From an uncultured Bacteroidales bacterium (GTDB lineage Bacteria; Bacteroidota; Bacteroidia; Bacteroidales; UBA932): a stretch of DNA of 55,362 nt. Location: assembly GCA_947179325.1 (NCBI GenBank), contig CAMXAU010000020.1:1-55362 (forward strand), read 5' to 3'. The position numbers and the translations under genes are program-made. The notes below the pieces were generated by a model that saw nothing but the letters and a program-made list of their open reading frames with translations, was not told where the DNA came from and did no database searches. How positions within the stretch are numbered: position 1 is the first letter of the stretch; each line of letters begins with the position of its first letter. Positions 8,978 to 18,409 of this stretch are shown here, piece by piece.

Positions 8978-11230
8978 CTATCGGCAGATGAATTTCAGGA
9001 CTTCTCCGTCTACAAGGTCACTGTGGCTTACCCTGTAGGATTTCAGGGACTTGCCGCCAAGTGTCATCCTGCTGATATACTGCCCGGCAGTCTTTTCTAT
9101 GGCAAGCTTTGACCTGCCGTCATTCCAGCGCGGATCCAGAGTTATCTCCACCCTGTCAAAGGCAGGGGTGGTAAGTGTATAATACGGAGAACCAGGGCAA
9201 TCAGGATAGAATCCCATCATCGAGAACACCGCCCATGCAGACATAGTACCGGTGTCATCATTTCCCGGTATGCCGTCCGGCTGCGTAGAATAGTACTTTT
9301 CAAGAAGCTCCGCCACGGTCTTCTGGGTTCTCCATTCCTCACCCCTGAAATAGCTGAAAAGATATGGATACGCAATGTCAGGCTCATTTGCAGGGTCATA
9401 GAGACCTTCGTCAAACACCTTCTGCAGTTTGTCAATGAAATTGCGCTTCCCTCCCATAAGCTTTGCAAGGCCCTCTACATCATGAGGGACATAGAAAGTG
9501 TAGTTCCATGCACTTCCTTCATGGAATCCAGGCACGGCCTCAAAATTCTCTCCCTGGCGAGGGTTGAAAGGGGAATAGAACTCCCCGTCCATACATATAG
9601 GGCGGAATGTCCCGAATTCCTTGCTGTAATAATTCCTGTACCCGAGCGAGCGAGCAGCAAACAGCCTGGAATCCTCCATATGCCCAAGGTCTGCCGCAAG
9701 CAGGGAGAGGGCATAGTCGGCAATGTAGTATTCAAGTGCATGAGATACGGAATTGTCTCCAGACATGTCACCTGCATAGAACCCGAGAGGCACATATCCC
9801 TTCTCTATGTACGGATCAATGTCCGGACGCATCAGGTTTTCCGCCCCAGGGGTTACCGCACCCTTTACAGCTGCCTTGTAGGCTTTCTCTATGTCAAAGT
9901 CCTTCAGTCCCTTGAACCATGTGTCTGCAATGACAGGAATCGACGGGTCACCCTCCATTGTAAATGTCTCGCGCCCGTAAAGCTCCCATTTCGGAAGCCA
10001 TCCCCATTCATCATATATGCCAATCATCGAACGCACCATGTCAAGCTGGCGTTCCGGGTAGACAAGCGTCATCAGCTGGTGGAGATTACGGTATGTGTCC
10101 CAGAGCGAGAAGACTGTATAGCGGCTCTCACCCTCAGGGACCTTTCCCACGCCATCATTTTCCATCAGAGGATATTCACCATTGACGTCATTAAGGACAT
10201 TAGGATGTATAAGCGCATGATAGAGGGCAGTGTAGAACACCTCTTTCTGCCTCTGCGAGCCTCCGGAGACCATTATGCGGGAGAGGTCTGACTCCCATGC
10301 GGAACTTGCCGCTGCAGACACCTTGTCGAACTGGAACCCGTCCTGCTCCGCATCAAGGTTCATCCTTGCATTCTCGCAGCTGACAAACGAGACCCCGAGC
10401 TGAAGCTCTATCTGCTCACCCTCCTCCGTGTCAAATGAGAACCAGTATCCGACATCGTTGCCGGCCAATTCTCGCCCGTACTTCCTGTAGACCTTATATT
10501 TGCCGTTATCCGGAGTCCATTCAGCCTCCACGCCTTTCATCTTCGGCTGCTTCTTCCAGAATCCTGACTCCGATGGAGACTTGCTGACCCTCATGACAAA
10601 ATATATCGGGAACACGGCCTGGGGATTATAGCAGAACGTCCCGAGGAGCCTCATTCCCTCTATTTCAGTGTCACTCACCTTGCGGACCCATGCACCGGTC
10701 TCATTGGTGAGGCCTTCACCGAGGTTTATGAGGATGTTCCCCTGTCCCTTGTGGAATGTGTAGCGTTCAATGGATGAGCGCATTGTCGCAGCTGCCTCAG
10801 CCTTGATGTCATATGCTGACAATCTGCAGGTGTAATAACCTGGCACAGCAGCCTCGTCTGTATATTCCGAGCCGTACAGATGATAGTCGACTTCAAGGGG
10901 CCCTGCCGTAGCCATGGTCAGAAGAGAGCCAAGCTCCGGACATCCCACACCGCTCAGGTTGACATGTGAAAAGCCTGTAAAAAACTTGTTTTCAAAGCAA
11001 TATGGAGTAGACCACCAGCGGCTGTCCTTGTCATAGACATTAAGGTCAGACCCCATCACATTAAATGGAGAGACACTCATCATCCCGTTCGGGCAGACAG
11101 CCCCAGGATTGGTTGTGCCGAAATTGGTTGTGCCGACAAACGGATTTACATATCCGGTAAGATCTTCTCCGGATGCAGCCAGCTGGCACATGACAATTGC
11201 GGCCAGGGCTGAAATGATTCTTCTGGTCAT
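8978..11230 (-). CDS. Divergent GH92 alpha-mannosidase
   Basis: This 750-residue secreted protein has a signal peptide ending near SGEDL and no clear lipobox. It carries the GH92 hallmarks in altered form: YVNPFVGTTNFGTTNPGAV at the start, GFSHVNLSGVGCPELG, EGSAWNYTFYVPHDVEG, and GNDDTGTMSAWAVFSMMGFYPD near residue 650. The HGNEPSHH substrate-site block of its neighbour is replaced here by NEPDIAYPYLFSY. That places it in a different GH92 subgroup and suggests a linkage preference different from the adjacent GH92. It is 70 nt downstream of the GH130 gene, same operon. Confidence 0.9.
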   Translation of the reverse strand: MTRRIISALAAIVMCQLAASGEDLTGYVNPFVGTTNFGTTNPGAVCPNGMMSVSPFNVMGSDLNVYDKDSRWWSTPYCFENKFFTGFSHVNLSGVGCPELGSLLTMATAGPLEVDYHLYGSEYTDEAAVPGYYTCRLSAYDIKAEAAATMRSSIERYTFHKGQGNILINLGEGLTNETGAWVRKVSDTEIEGMRLLGTFCYNPQAVFPIYFVMRVSKSPSESGFWKKQPKMKGVEAEWTPDNGKYKVYRKYGRELAGNDVGYWFSFDTEEGEQIELQLGVSFVSCENARMNLDAEQDGFQFDKVSAAASSAWESDLSRIMVSGGSQRQKEVFYTALYHALIHPNVLNDVNGEYPLMENDGVGKVPEGESRYTVFSLWDTYRNLHQLMTLVYPERQLDMVRSMIGIYDEWGWLPKWELYGRETFTMEGDPSIPVIADTWFKGLKDFDIEKAYKAAVKGAVTPGAENLMRPDIDPYIEKGYVPLGFYAGDMSGDNSVSHALEYYIADYALSLLAADLGHMEDSRLFAARSLGYRNYYSKEFGTFRPICMDGEFYSPFNPRQGENFEAVPGFHEGSAWNYTFYVPHDVEGLAKLMGGKRNFIDKLQKVFDEGLYDPANEPDIAYPYLFSYFRGEEWRTQKTVAELLEKYYSTQPDGIPGNDDTGTMSAWAVFSMMGFYPDCPGSPYYTLTTPAFDRVEITLDPRWNDGRSKLAIEKTAGQYISRMTLGGKSLKSYRVSHSDLVDGEVLKFICR

Positions 11231-11300
11231 AGGAGGTACATTTTATTCCGAAAGCAGTCCTGAGGCACCGGTCATAATTGCCACAGGACTGCAAAATGTG

Positions 11301-12302
11301 CTACAATATATTGGTCTTCTTTGTAAACTCAATAATTTCTGGGATATATCCGAATGCAAGTCCGGTCACCGTATCTGCACATCCGTAATATACGGCAATC
11401 CTGCCGGTGTCAGGATCATGAAGGGCTGCACAAGGGAAAGTCACATTAGGGACATCGCCCATGCATTCATAATCCTTCTGAGGAGATATCAGGTATGGGC
11501 CGCTCCTTGCAATCACCTTCCACGGCTGCTCAAGGTCAAGCAATGCCGAGCCGAATGAATAGACATAGCCGTTGCACGAATGCAGCACGCCGTGGTGGAA
11601 CAGCAGCCAGCCTTCGGATGTCTCGATAGGGACAGGCCCGGCACCGATCTTCATGCACTGCCATGCACTCACCTCAAACGGTGCAGGCGCCATGACATGG
11701 CGATGATGCCCCCAGTACTCAAGGTCAGGTGACTCAGAATAGAAGATATCACCGAACGCAGTATGGCCGGTGTCGCTCGGACGTGAAAGCATTGCGAAGT
11801 TGCCGTTTATCTTGCGCGGGAACATCACACCGTTGCGGTTATACGGAAGGAAGGCGTTCTCCATCTGGTGGAACACCTTGAAATCCTCTGTCCAGGCGAT
11901 TCCTATTGTCGGGCCATGGTAGCCGTTGCACCATGTCACATAATACCTGTCCTCCACCTTGCAGACGCGCGGGTCGTATCCGTATACCCACTCACCGATC
12001 TCCGGATTGCTGCACTCGAACCTGAGAACCTCAGGGTTGATATCCCATTTGATTCCATCCTTAGAGAATCCGACATGCAGGGCCATCCTGCGGTTGGTGT
12101 CATCGCAGCGGAACACTCCGGCGAACCCTCCGTTGAAAGGTACTACTGCGGAATTGAATATACTGTTGGAATCCGGAAGCAGGTCCCTCGGGATTACCGG
12201 ATTGGCTGAATAGCGCCACATTGTCGCATTGCTGCCTTCAGGCCTTTCTTCCCAAGGCATTGCAGGAAGTGATTCTCCTGCGATCTTTAGTTTGTTCTCC
12301 AT
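11301..12302 (-). CDS. GH130 beta-1,4-mannoside phosphorylase/hydrolase
   Basis: GH130 enzymes act on beta-1,4-mannosides, usually by phosphorolysis yielding mannose-1-phosphate. This 333-residue protein has no signal peptide, so it should be cytosolic. Family features seen are [38 protein letters not shown] (containing the expected catalytic Asp in DPR), and [11 protein letters not shown] near residue 230, matching the phosphorylase-type loop. Next to GH92 and GH18 genes, the natural substrate would be the Man-beta-1,4-GlcNAc left from the N-glycan core. It heads a three-gene operon with its own promoter. Subfamily and phosphorylase versus hydrolase activity are inferred. Confidence 0.9.
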   Translation of the reverse strand: MENKLKIAGESLPAMPWEERPEGSNATMWRYSANPVIPRDLLPDSNSIFNSAVVPFNGGFAGVFRCDDTNRRMALHVGFSKDGIKWDINPEVLRFECSNPEIGEWVYGYDPRVCKVEDRYYVTWCNGYHGPTIGIAWTEDFKVFHQMENAFLPYNRNGVMFPRKINGNFAMLSRPSDTGHTAFGDIFYSESPDLEYWGHHRHVMAPAPFEVSAWQCMKIGAGPVPIETSEGWLLFHHGVLHSCNGYVYSFGSALLDLEQPWKVIARSGPYLISPQKDYECMGDVPNVTFPCAALHDPDTGRIAVYYGCADTVTGLAFGYIPEIIEFTKKTNIL

Positions 12303-12361
12303 ATATATAAATGTATAATAGATTCTCCACCCATGCCGTCAGGCCTGAATGACAAAACATG

Positions 12362-12393
12362 CAAAGATACTATTTATTAAAGAGCCGGTCAAG
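12362..12393 (-). promoter_or_regulatory. Bacteroides-type promoter for the GH130 operon
   Basis: TATCTTTG at 12369-12362 on the minus strand is a perfect TAnnTTTG -7 element. CTTG at 12393-12390 sits 20 nt upstream as the likely -33 element. The start site would fall about 50 nt upstream of the GH130 ATG. Confidence 0.65.
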
Positions 12394-12490
12394 ACGTTTC
12401 CAGGCCAATTGTGCATATTCCTGGCATGGATCCGCAAAAAGAGGAACAGCGTTTGTATTAGCTGGCTTAAACATTAAACAAAGCAATATC

Positions 12491-12730
12491 ATGAAAACGG
12501 CAGAAAATAAATGCAAGTCGCCAGATATGGCGCAGAAGTACACGGCAGAACAGTTGACATCACGCAAGAGCGGCCATGTAGTGACACAGCTTACACCGGA
12601 TGACCTGATGACAGACGAATGTCTCAGGAAATCAGGCACCGATGCTGACGGAGAGCCGACAGCACAGCAGCTGAACCAGGAAGTAACCGCCATCAACCCT
12701 TCAGTGGAAAGCATGGACGGACGCGGCTAA
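12491..12730 (+). CDS. Small hydrophilic protein of unknown function
   Basis: A 79-residue reading frame on the plus strand runs between two minus-strand operons. It begins MKTAENKCKSPDMAQKYTAE and ends with a Gly-rich SMDGRG. It is hydrophilic, Thr/Asp/Glu-rich, with no signal peptide or membrane segment. A frame-continuous ATG exists upstream at 12359, but that would add 44 residues overlapping the divergent promoter, so the start at 12491 is preferred. A good hairpin terminator begins 2 nt after the stop, which is the main support that it is expressed. I do not recognise the family. Confidence 0.55.
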   Translation: MKTAENKCKSPDMAQKYTAEQLTSRKSGHVVTQLTPDDLMTDECLRKSGTDADGEPTAQQLNQEVTAINPSVESMDGRG

Positions 12731-12732
12731 AA

Positions 12733-12775
12733 GGGGATCGGGGACAGAAACAGCATCTGCCCCCGATTCCTTTAT
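12733..12775 (+). terminator. Intrinsic terminator between convergent genes
   Basis: A ten-pair stem (one G-U) joins 12734-12743 to 12761-12770 and is followed on the plus strand by TTTATCATTT. It sits between the stop of the small plus-strand gene and the stop of the CotH-like gene and can serve both. Confidence 0.7.
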
Positions 12776-14799
12776 CATTTATTGAAAAGCTGGTCAAGCA
12801 GGGCTGCACGCTCCTTGGTAAGCGTGCGGATACGCTCAATCTCCTCAGGATATGTCTTTGCCGGCATCTTGGCCTCAGAGCTGAACTGATAATAGAACGG
12901 CCATACTGTGAAATTCGCATCTATGGCCTTCGGCATTCCAGAAGGAATCTCATCAAGAAGCCTGTCGGTCAGCGCAAGCAGTTCATCCTTCTTGGCAGCC
13001 CAGCGCTTTGCCACGAATGCACGGAATGTCTCATCCTGCCAGACTCTCTGGAACCAGTCATTATCCATACCGGCATTCATCCAGAAACCTGCATGGATCA
13101 TCAGATTTGACAACGGCTGGTACTGGTAATGAGGGACACGCCTGTCATTGTCCCATCCCTTGTCACAGTCCCATATAGGGCCGAAGAACAGCTTGTCAAC
13201 ACCGCGGCGCTTGTACATGTAGGTACTTGTGTAGCCGTCCATGTCACCGACAAGTTCCTTGATGATTATATAGTCAGCAAGGGTCTTCTCGTCCATATAT
13301 TTGCGCCATCCGTTGTCCGGGTCCTTGAAATTGCTGCCGTAAAGAGCATTCTCGGCCGTACCGATGAAATTGGTGATATAGCTGTACTGGGCAGGGTCAT
13401 AGTCATCATCTTCAGGGTACTTATAGGTCATCTTCACACGCTTGTACGGGGAATAATAGCTTCCTTCGTGGATATCAGTCTCAATGATATAGCCTCCGGT
13501 AATCTTCTCCGGGTCACTGCCGTCAGCGGCCTTAAGCTTGTCCACCGCGATACGCCCAGGCTTGCGCTGCATCTGGTCGCTCATCTGGTAGACCCCGAAA
13601 TACTCTCCGTCAAGATATTTTGTCTGCTTTGTGTCGGAATAATAGTAATAGCCGGTGAAATAGACATTTATAAGCTGCATGCAAGGTGTGAAGTTAAGGG
13701 CTTTCTCATGGTGGTAATTCTCAGCCGCATTAAACAGCCTCCTTGAATACTCGAACGCTATACAGTTGCGGATAAGCGACTTGTCCATATCCTGCGACAT
13801 TATGACCCAGCTCTTCTCCGTTGCATGGTTCAGGCCTATAGGGCTGAACTCCTCGGTGAATTTCAGGCGGAAAGGCTTCTTCGGAAGTATCCATGTGGAA
13901 TTTCCGCGTCCGCGCATCTCGATCTTGCCTTTCTCGGCGCTGTCCCACCAGCCCTCGCCGGTAGACCCCGGAGTCTTGTCAAACAGTTCAATATATGTCT
14001 GGACATATGTTTCCTTTCCCTCGATGAGCACATCCGGCCTTACGTGGAGACAAGGAAGTTCCCTGTTGATCTGAGGGCAGTTGAGAGAGACGGAATAGTC
14101 TTTTGTATCCCCGTTTTCAGCCTTTACAGTCAGGACAAAGTCGTCGGCGAATGATATCGCTGTAGTCCCGGAAATGACTTCCTGGCCATTGACAAGGACC
14201 TTATGCCCGTTGGAGGTGAATGTAGGGATTATCATCTCAGGGTTTTCCTTCTTTATCCATTTCAGGTATTTTCCTGTTATTGTCCTGGCCTCACTGTCAA
14301 AGGTGACAGGAATCGAGAATCCGTTCACAGCCTCGTCAATCCTGAAAGTAAGGAGGTCGCATGTCGAGCTCCTCGGATGGTCCGGTGCAGCCTGTACAAC
14401 CTCTATCAGGACATCATCACAGCCGGATGCTGAAAGGATAACATTTGCGGAACGCTCCTCCATGCTTCCATTCAGCTCCACCGTCACCTCTATATAGGCA
14501 GACGAGATTCCTATTGACTTAAGTTCTGGCTCACCGTCTTCGGGTGCTTTCCCAGGCCGCGAGACAATCTTTGCGGTGCACCATGTCCTGGTCGTATTGA
14601 CGGCTACATTGCGGTTGGAAATGACGAGTGCGTATTGCACACCTCCATCTGCATCAAATGCAAATTCCGTCTGCTCCACCGCCAGGCGCGGCTCGCTTCC
14701 TCCCACCGGCTCTTCCACAAGGCTGTCTTTGCAGGAACTTAGCCCAAATACACAGAACAGAGTGGCAAACAGCGCGTTAATGACCTTGATATACTTCAT
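12775..14799 (-). CDS. BACON/CotH kinase-like surface lipoprotein
   Basis: The ATG at 14799 is chosen because it gives a compact lipoprotein signal (LFCVFGLSSC, Cys 23) in a 674-residue protein; a longer frame from 14850 adds 17 residues ahead of the signal. After the Cys the residues KDSLVEEP are charged, as in surface-exported Bacteroidota lipoproteins. A BACON-like beta domain covers about 35-140 and a second beta domain about 145-250. The C-terminal half is CotH-like, with RGRGNSTW, KKPFRLKF, SWVIMSQDMDKSLIRN, ELVGDMDGYTSTYMYK and GPIWDCDKGWDND. CotH proteins in other bacteria are secreted atypical protein kinases. It has its own terminator-separated unit next to the N-glycan locus; its target is unknown. 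Confidence 0.8.
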   Translation of the reverse strand: MKYIKVINALFATLFCVFGLSSCKDSLVEEPVGGSEPRLAVEQTEFAFDADGGVQYALVISNRNVAVNTTRTWCTAKIVSRPGKAPEDGEPELKSIGISSAYIEVTVELNGSMEERSANVILSASGCDDVLIEVVQAAPDHPRSSTCDLLTFRIDEAVNGFSIPVTFDSEARTITGKYLKWIKKENPEMIIPTFTSNGHKVLVNGQEVISGTTAISFADDFVLTVKAENGDTKDYSVSLNCPQINRELPCLHVRPDVLIEGKETYVQTYIELFDKTPGSTGEGWWDSAEKGKIEMRGRGNSTWILPKKPFRLKFTEEFSPIGLNHATEKSWVIMSQDMDKSLIRNCIAFEYSRRLFNAAENYHHEKALNFTPCMQLINVYFTGYYYYSDTKQTKYLDGEYFGVYQMSDQMQRKPGRIAVDKLKAADGSDPEKITGGYIIETDIHEGSYYSPYKRVKMTYKYPEDDDYDPAQYSYITNFIGTAENALYGSNFKDPDNGWRKYMDEKTLADYIIIKELVGDMDGYTSTYMYKRRGVDKLFFGPIWDCDKGWDNDRRVPHYQYQPLSNLMIHAGFWMNAGMDNDWFQRVWQDETFRAFVAKRWAAKKDELLALTDRLLDEIPSGMPKAIDANFTVWPFYYQFSSEAKMPAKTYPEEIERIRTLTKERAALLDQLFNK

Positions 14800-14854
14800 A
14801 CAACAAACAGCTTTAATGATAAAACGAATAAATATAACTGTTTTTATCAAATAT

Positions 14855-14887
14855 TAAAAAGGCCGGGCCATATTTTATAGCCCGGCC
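14855..14887 (-). terminator. Intrinsic terminator of the PUL 1 operon
   Basis: A perfect 8-bp GC-rich stem forms between 14861-14868 and 14880-14887. On the minus strand it is followed by UUUUUAAUAUU. It closes the FecR-to-BACON/LamG gene run about 60 nt past the last stop. Confidence 0.85.
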
Positions 14888-14946
14888 TGATATCAGCATC
14901 TGGTCCCAAAGACGCAGATCCATAAAAACAATGCTTTGCAGAAGAA

Positions 14947-16611
14947 CTACTCCACTACGATAGGACCGTCAAGCTCATTCCAGGTTGCACCTGCTACCCA
15001 AGAATAGCCGTTAGGCATATTCTGCGCTGTAAAATGGTTTGCGTTAGATGTAGAATCATAGATGACAGAGCCTTCACCTTCGTCCATCTTCCAGTAAGAT
15101 ATAAGACCTTCTGAGTTGGCAGGTACTGAATAGAAGTGGCCTTCAGCCTTGATTTCATCCTGGGTAAGAGCCCTGTTCCAGATACGTGCCTCTGCGATTT
15201 CTCCTTTCCAGTCACGGCCATTCGAGTAGCCCCAGCCGAAGTAGAGACGCTGTGTAGTGCTGTTGCCGGTATAAGTCTCTGTGAAATCCACGTCCTTGAA
15301 GTCTGACGGCAGTGCGCCTTCAGCAACAACTTCACCGTTCAGGTAGATGACAGCCTTTGTCCCGTCGAGAGTCACTGCCACATGGAACCACTTGTCAGCA
15401 GGCAGATAGTTTGCAGAATTATTTACCTGCAGTTTCCATTCGGCATTTTCGCCTCCGCTGATTGTAGTTCTTGCGCATACCAGCTCCCATGCGTTCTTAG
15501 GATAGGAATCACCATGTCTGATCAGGAAACGTCTCTCGATACCGAAGAGATAGCCAAGGGAGCTCAACGAGCCGGTATGCCTTGCGAGCATCTCGACAGT
15601 GAACACCTTGCCCACTTTCATTACATCTGCGTTTGGCCAGGTTTCAGGACTTGCTATACGTGCATTTGCAATATTGATGGCATATTTAAGGTTGCTCTGC
15701 CTTACGCTTACTGTTGCAACGATAGGCTCGGCACCTTCTGCAGGATTCTTCTCAGTGAAGATGATGGAAGCACTTCTCTGCTTGCCCTCCTCTGTGAATG
15801 CAGTGTAGTTCCATTTCTCAACGTTTCCTTCTGTCTTATGGTCGGTAAGCCAGCCTGAACCCTCACCATAGGTGATTTCATATTCAACGTTGGCCTTAAC
15901 CGGAATCTCAAGGGTTCCGGCAGCGGAAGGATCAAGAGAATACGAAGCTGATTCAGGCTCAATGGTAGGCTTAGGTGTCTGGGTGAAAGTAACGTTTACA
16001 GGGTTGGCAGATCCGCCTTTGACAGTGATTTCTGCTGTACGCGGCTCAAGTCCGGCGAGCGCATCATACTCAAAGTCAATATTAACTGAATTCTGGGTGT
16101 CGCCCTCAAGTACGATGAGCTTGCGGACCCACTCCTCAGAGCATTCCACTTCAATATCGCTCTCAGTAACTTTCTTAAGAGCAACGGCAACAGTGAATTT
16201 GCCTGCCTCATAAGTTCCAGACACCTCTGCGTCTGAAATGAGAGTTATCACAGGCACATCGCCAGGCATTGAAATTACAGTAAAAGGAGCAGAAGCATTA
16301 CCGCAAGAGAATACGAATTCAGCTGTCTTCAGTTCTGTGGCATTGGCGTCCACAACGAACTTCACGATGTCGCCGTCAACTCCGGATGCCTTGTCGGGAG
16401 TAACCCAGTCATAGGTATTTCCATCTTTAGATGCGAGGGTCCAGTCGCCTGTACTGGTAACAATTACCTGGACGTTACCGCCCTCTCCACCGACAGTCAT
16501 GCTCTCTGGAGCAACTGTAATCTCGTCTGCGGCAGATGGCGTAGTACCGTTCTGGTCCTTACATCCCGCCAATGCCAAGAATGCAGCGGCGAGCAATAAA
16601 ATCTTTTTCAT
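14947..16611 (-). CDS. BACON-repeat LamG-domain lipoprotein
   Basis: This 554-residue lipoprotein (LALAGC lipobox, Cys 17) begins with three BACON-like beta modules. They cover roughly residues 30-115, 115-210 and 215-310, each with a W near its middle and a closing strand such as VSVRQS or VTFTQTP. The C-terminal 230 residues form a laminin-G/concanavalin-like domain with FTVEMLARHTG, WFHVAVTLDGTKAVIYLNGE, EIAEARIWNRALTQDEI and GLISYWKMDEGEGS. Such proteins in N-glycan PULs are surface glycan-binding proteins or accessories to the endoglycosidase. It is the last gene of the PUL 1 operon, 26 nt after the GH18 gene. Confidence 0.85.
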   Translation of the reverse strand: MKKILLLAAAFLALAGCKDQNGTTPSAADEITVAPESMTVGGEGGNVQVIVTSTGDWTLASKDGNTYDWVTPDKASGVDGDIVKFVVDANATELKTAEFVFSCGNASAPFTVISMPGDVPVITLISDAEVSGTYEAGKFTVAVALKKVTESDIEVECSEEWVRKLIVLEGDTQNSVNIDFEYDALAGLEPRTAEITVKGGSANPVNVTFTQTPKPTIEPESASYSLDPSAAGTLEIPVKANVEYEITYGEGSGWLTDHKTEGNVEKWNYTAFTEEGKQRSASIIFTEKNPAEGAEPIVATVSVRQSNLKYAINIANARIASPETWPNADVMKVGKVFTVEMLARHTGSLSSLGYLFGIERRFLIRHGDSYPKNAWELVCARTTISGGENAEWKLQVNNSANYLPADKWFHVAVTLDGTKAVIYLNGEVVAEGALPSDFKDVDFTETYTGNSTTQRLYFGWGYSNGRDWKGEIAEARIWNRALTQDEIKAEGHFYSVPANSEGLISYWKMDEGEGSVIYDSTSNANHFTAQNMPNGYSWVAGATWNELDGPIVVE

Positions 16612-16637
16612 ATAGTATTAATAATTAAATGGTTCTA

Positions 16638-18347
16638 TTAATATTCGTATGGAGTGTCGTCATACTGGCCCTCACCTATCTTCTTATAGTAGATAGTAGG
16701 CTCAACGAGCTTGCTCTCATAGCAAAGCTCAGCAGTCTCGGAAATAAGAGACTTGAGTGCCCTGCTTGTGGTAGGATCCCATGCAAACCATGCTGCACCC
16801 CAGCCATAGCCTGCATCCATCTTGGCTTTAATAGCAGATGCACTTGTAGTATATCCTCTTGCACACTCGACACTTACACCGCAGCAAGCAGCCAGGGTCT
16901 GGTCGTCTGTTTTATTTCCCGAACCATAATAGTTCGCCATTACGCAATTACAGAATTCTGAAACGTGGTGAACTAAATTGTCTTCAGGGTCTGTAACAGG
17001 GCCGAGGCTGATGCCGAACTGGAAGTAAGATATGTCTATAGGCCAATCGCAGACTGCAGAAGCCTGTTTCCACAACTGATAAGCCATGAAAGAGAAACCG
17101 TCACCGAATTCATTGTCATCTGCGCTCCTTACCCATTCGCTGCCCATGGCTCCTCCGTGGGTTCCGGTATACTCCTCGTCAAGGAAGAAACCGTCAAGAT
17201 AGCAATCTTTAGCAATCTCGGCCATTTCCATTGCGAACTGCTCGCATCCCCAGTTGGAGATGTTGGTAAGGCCAGCGTAGGTATGGTGAGGCATAAGGCC
17301 CATGTAGATCTTGATACCTGCATCATGGATAGGCTTGAGATATTTCTCAGGCTCGCTTATAAGAGCGGCAGTGTTTGCGTTGATTGCAGTCTCGCCATAT
17401 CTCTTGTTGAATGCTACGCGATTCTCCTCAGGATACCATCCGATATTACCTGAGAAAAGGACAAGTGCATCAAAGAAGTATGAACCATCCTCAAGCTTGT
17501 AGGTCAGGACATTAAGAGGGTTGGTGTCATTAAACTCCATAACGCAGAGCTGCTTGCATGTACGAGGGCTCTTTTTCATTACGGCATAGTTCAGACGGGC
17601 ATCAGAGTTCTTGGCGAAAGCTGCATCACCGGAAACGACCTCAGCCTTCAAAGGAAGGAGATACTGAACGTTATAAGGAAGAGACTCACCGTTGAAAGTG
17701 AAAGGAAGAGTAACTTCAGTCTCGCCTGCAGCAACGGTAATCTTGGTGCTGCCTGCAGAAAGAGTGTAGGTCTCAACCGGAAGAAGAGTGCTTGATGTCC
17801 CGTGGGCATAGTCGTACTGGGCGATATAGCTTTCATCGACAGAGACCCTGATCTCTACATTATTTGCAGAGGCCCTGGAAAGGGTAAGCTTGAGTTCTGC
17901 GCTTACAGTAAGTTCCTTTGCAATTTCAATTTTAACATCGTTTGAGCCGGAAGCATCAAGAAGAACTGCTGAAACGGCATTAGGGTCAACAGCTCCGCCA
18001 CCATTTGCTCCTTCCTGCATAACTGAAACATTTACAGTCTTTGCAGAACCGGCAGTGAATGAGATACGGCCCAGAAGTGCGTCATCGGAAGTGTTGTCAG
18101 CCTTTGTGTTGACAACAAGGACATCACCGTCGCGGGTTGCAGAAACCCACTCTGGAGCGGTGTACGCCCAGTCATCAGCGTCTGTAGTGACTGTGAGGGT
18201 CACGTCAGAGTTACCGCTTGCCGCAAAGACAATCGGTGTGGAAGGATCGACAGACAAGCTGTCAGTCTTTGTAGTCGAGTCTTGGCATGAGGTCATGCCA
18301 AAAGCACAGCACAGGAATATTCCTGCCAATTGTTTGAAATTTTTCAT
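16638..18347 (-). CDS. GH18 endo-beta-N-acetylglucosaminidase candidate, lipoprotein
   Basis: This would cleave the chitobiose core of N-glycans at the cell surface. The 569-residue lipoprotein (FGMTSC, Cys 21) has a BACON-like domain at about 30-115 and a DUF1735-like domain at about 125-255. A GH18 barrel runs from about 262 to the end. The GH18 active-site motif DGxxxDxE is present as D385-G-F-F-L-D390-E391-E392, with E392 the expected acid. The Phe in place of the middle Asp, and the following Tyr, match my memory of the B. thetaiotaomicron enzyme BT3987. Neighbours (dead GH18-like, LamG, SusD, SusC) also match that locus type. High-mannose specificity is inferred from the GH92/GH130 context. 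Confidence 0.88.
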   Translation of the reverse strand: MKNFKQLAGIFLCCAFGMTSCQDSTTKTDSLSVDPSTPIVFAASGNSDVTLTVTTDADDWAYTAPEWVSATRDGDVLVVNTKADNTSDDALLGRISFTAGSAKTVNVSVMQEGANGGGAVDPNAVSAVLLDASGSNDVKIEIAKELTVSAELKLTLSRASANNVEIRVSVDESYIAQYDYAHGTSSTLLPVETYTLSAGSTKITVAAGETEVTLPFTFNGESLPYNVQYLLPLKAEVVSGDAAFAKNSDARLNYAVMKKSPRTCKQLCVMEFNDTNPLNVLTYKLEDGSYFFDALVLFSGNIGWYPEENRVAFNKRYGETAINANTAALISEPEKYLKPIHDAGIKIYMGLMPHHTYAGLTNISNWGCEQFAMEMAEIAKDCYLDGFFLDEEYTGTHGGAMGSEWVRSADDNEFGDGFSFMAYQLWKQASAVCDWPIDISYFQFGISLGPVTDPEDNLVHHVSEFCNCVMANYYGSGNKTDDQTLAACCGVSVECARGYTTSASAIKAKMDAGYGWGAAWFAWDPTTSRALKSLISETAELCYESKLVEPTIYYKKIGEGQYDDTPYEY

Positions 18348-18409
18348 GAAAAAATGAGTTGGTTATTATAATAACTAATTATGATTATAACTGATCTTTC
18401 AGATGCACC

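Noticed and set aside
12359..12490. Longer form of the small plus-strand protein
   Set aside because: The added N-terminus overlaps the GH130 promoter and reads as basic noncoding-like sequence; the ATG at 12491 starts a more coherent protein.
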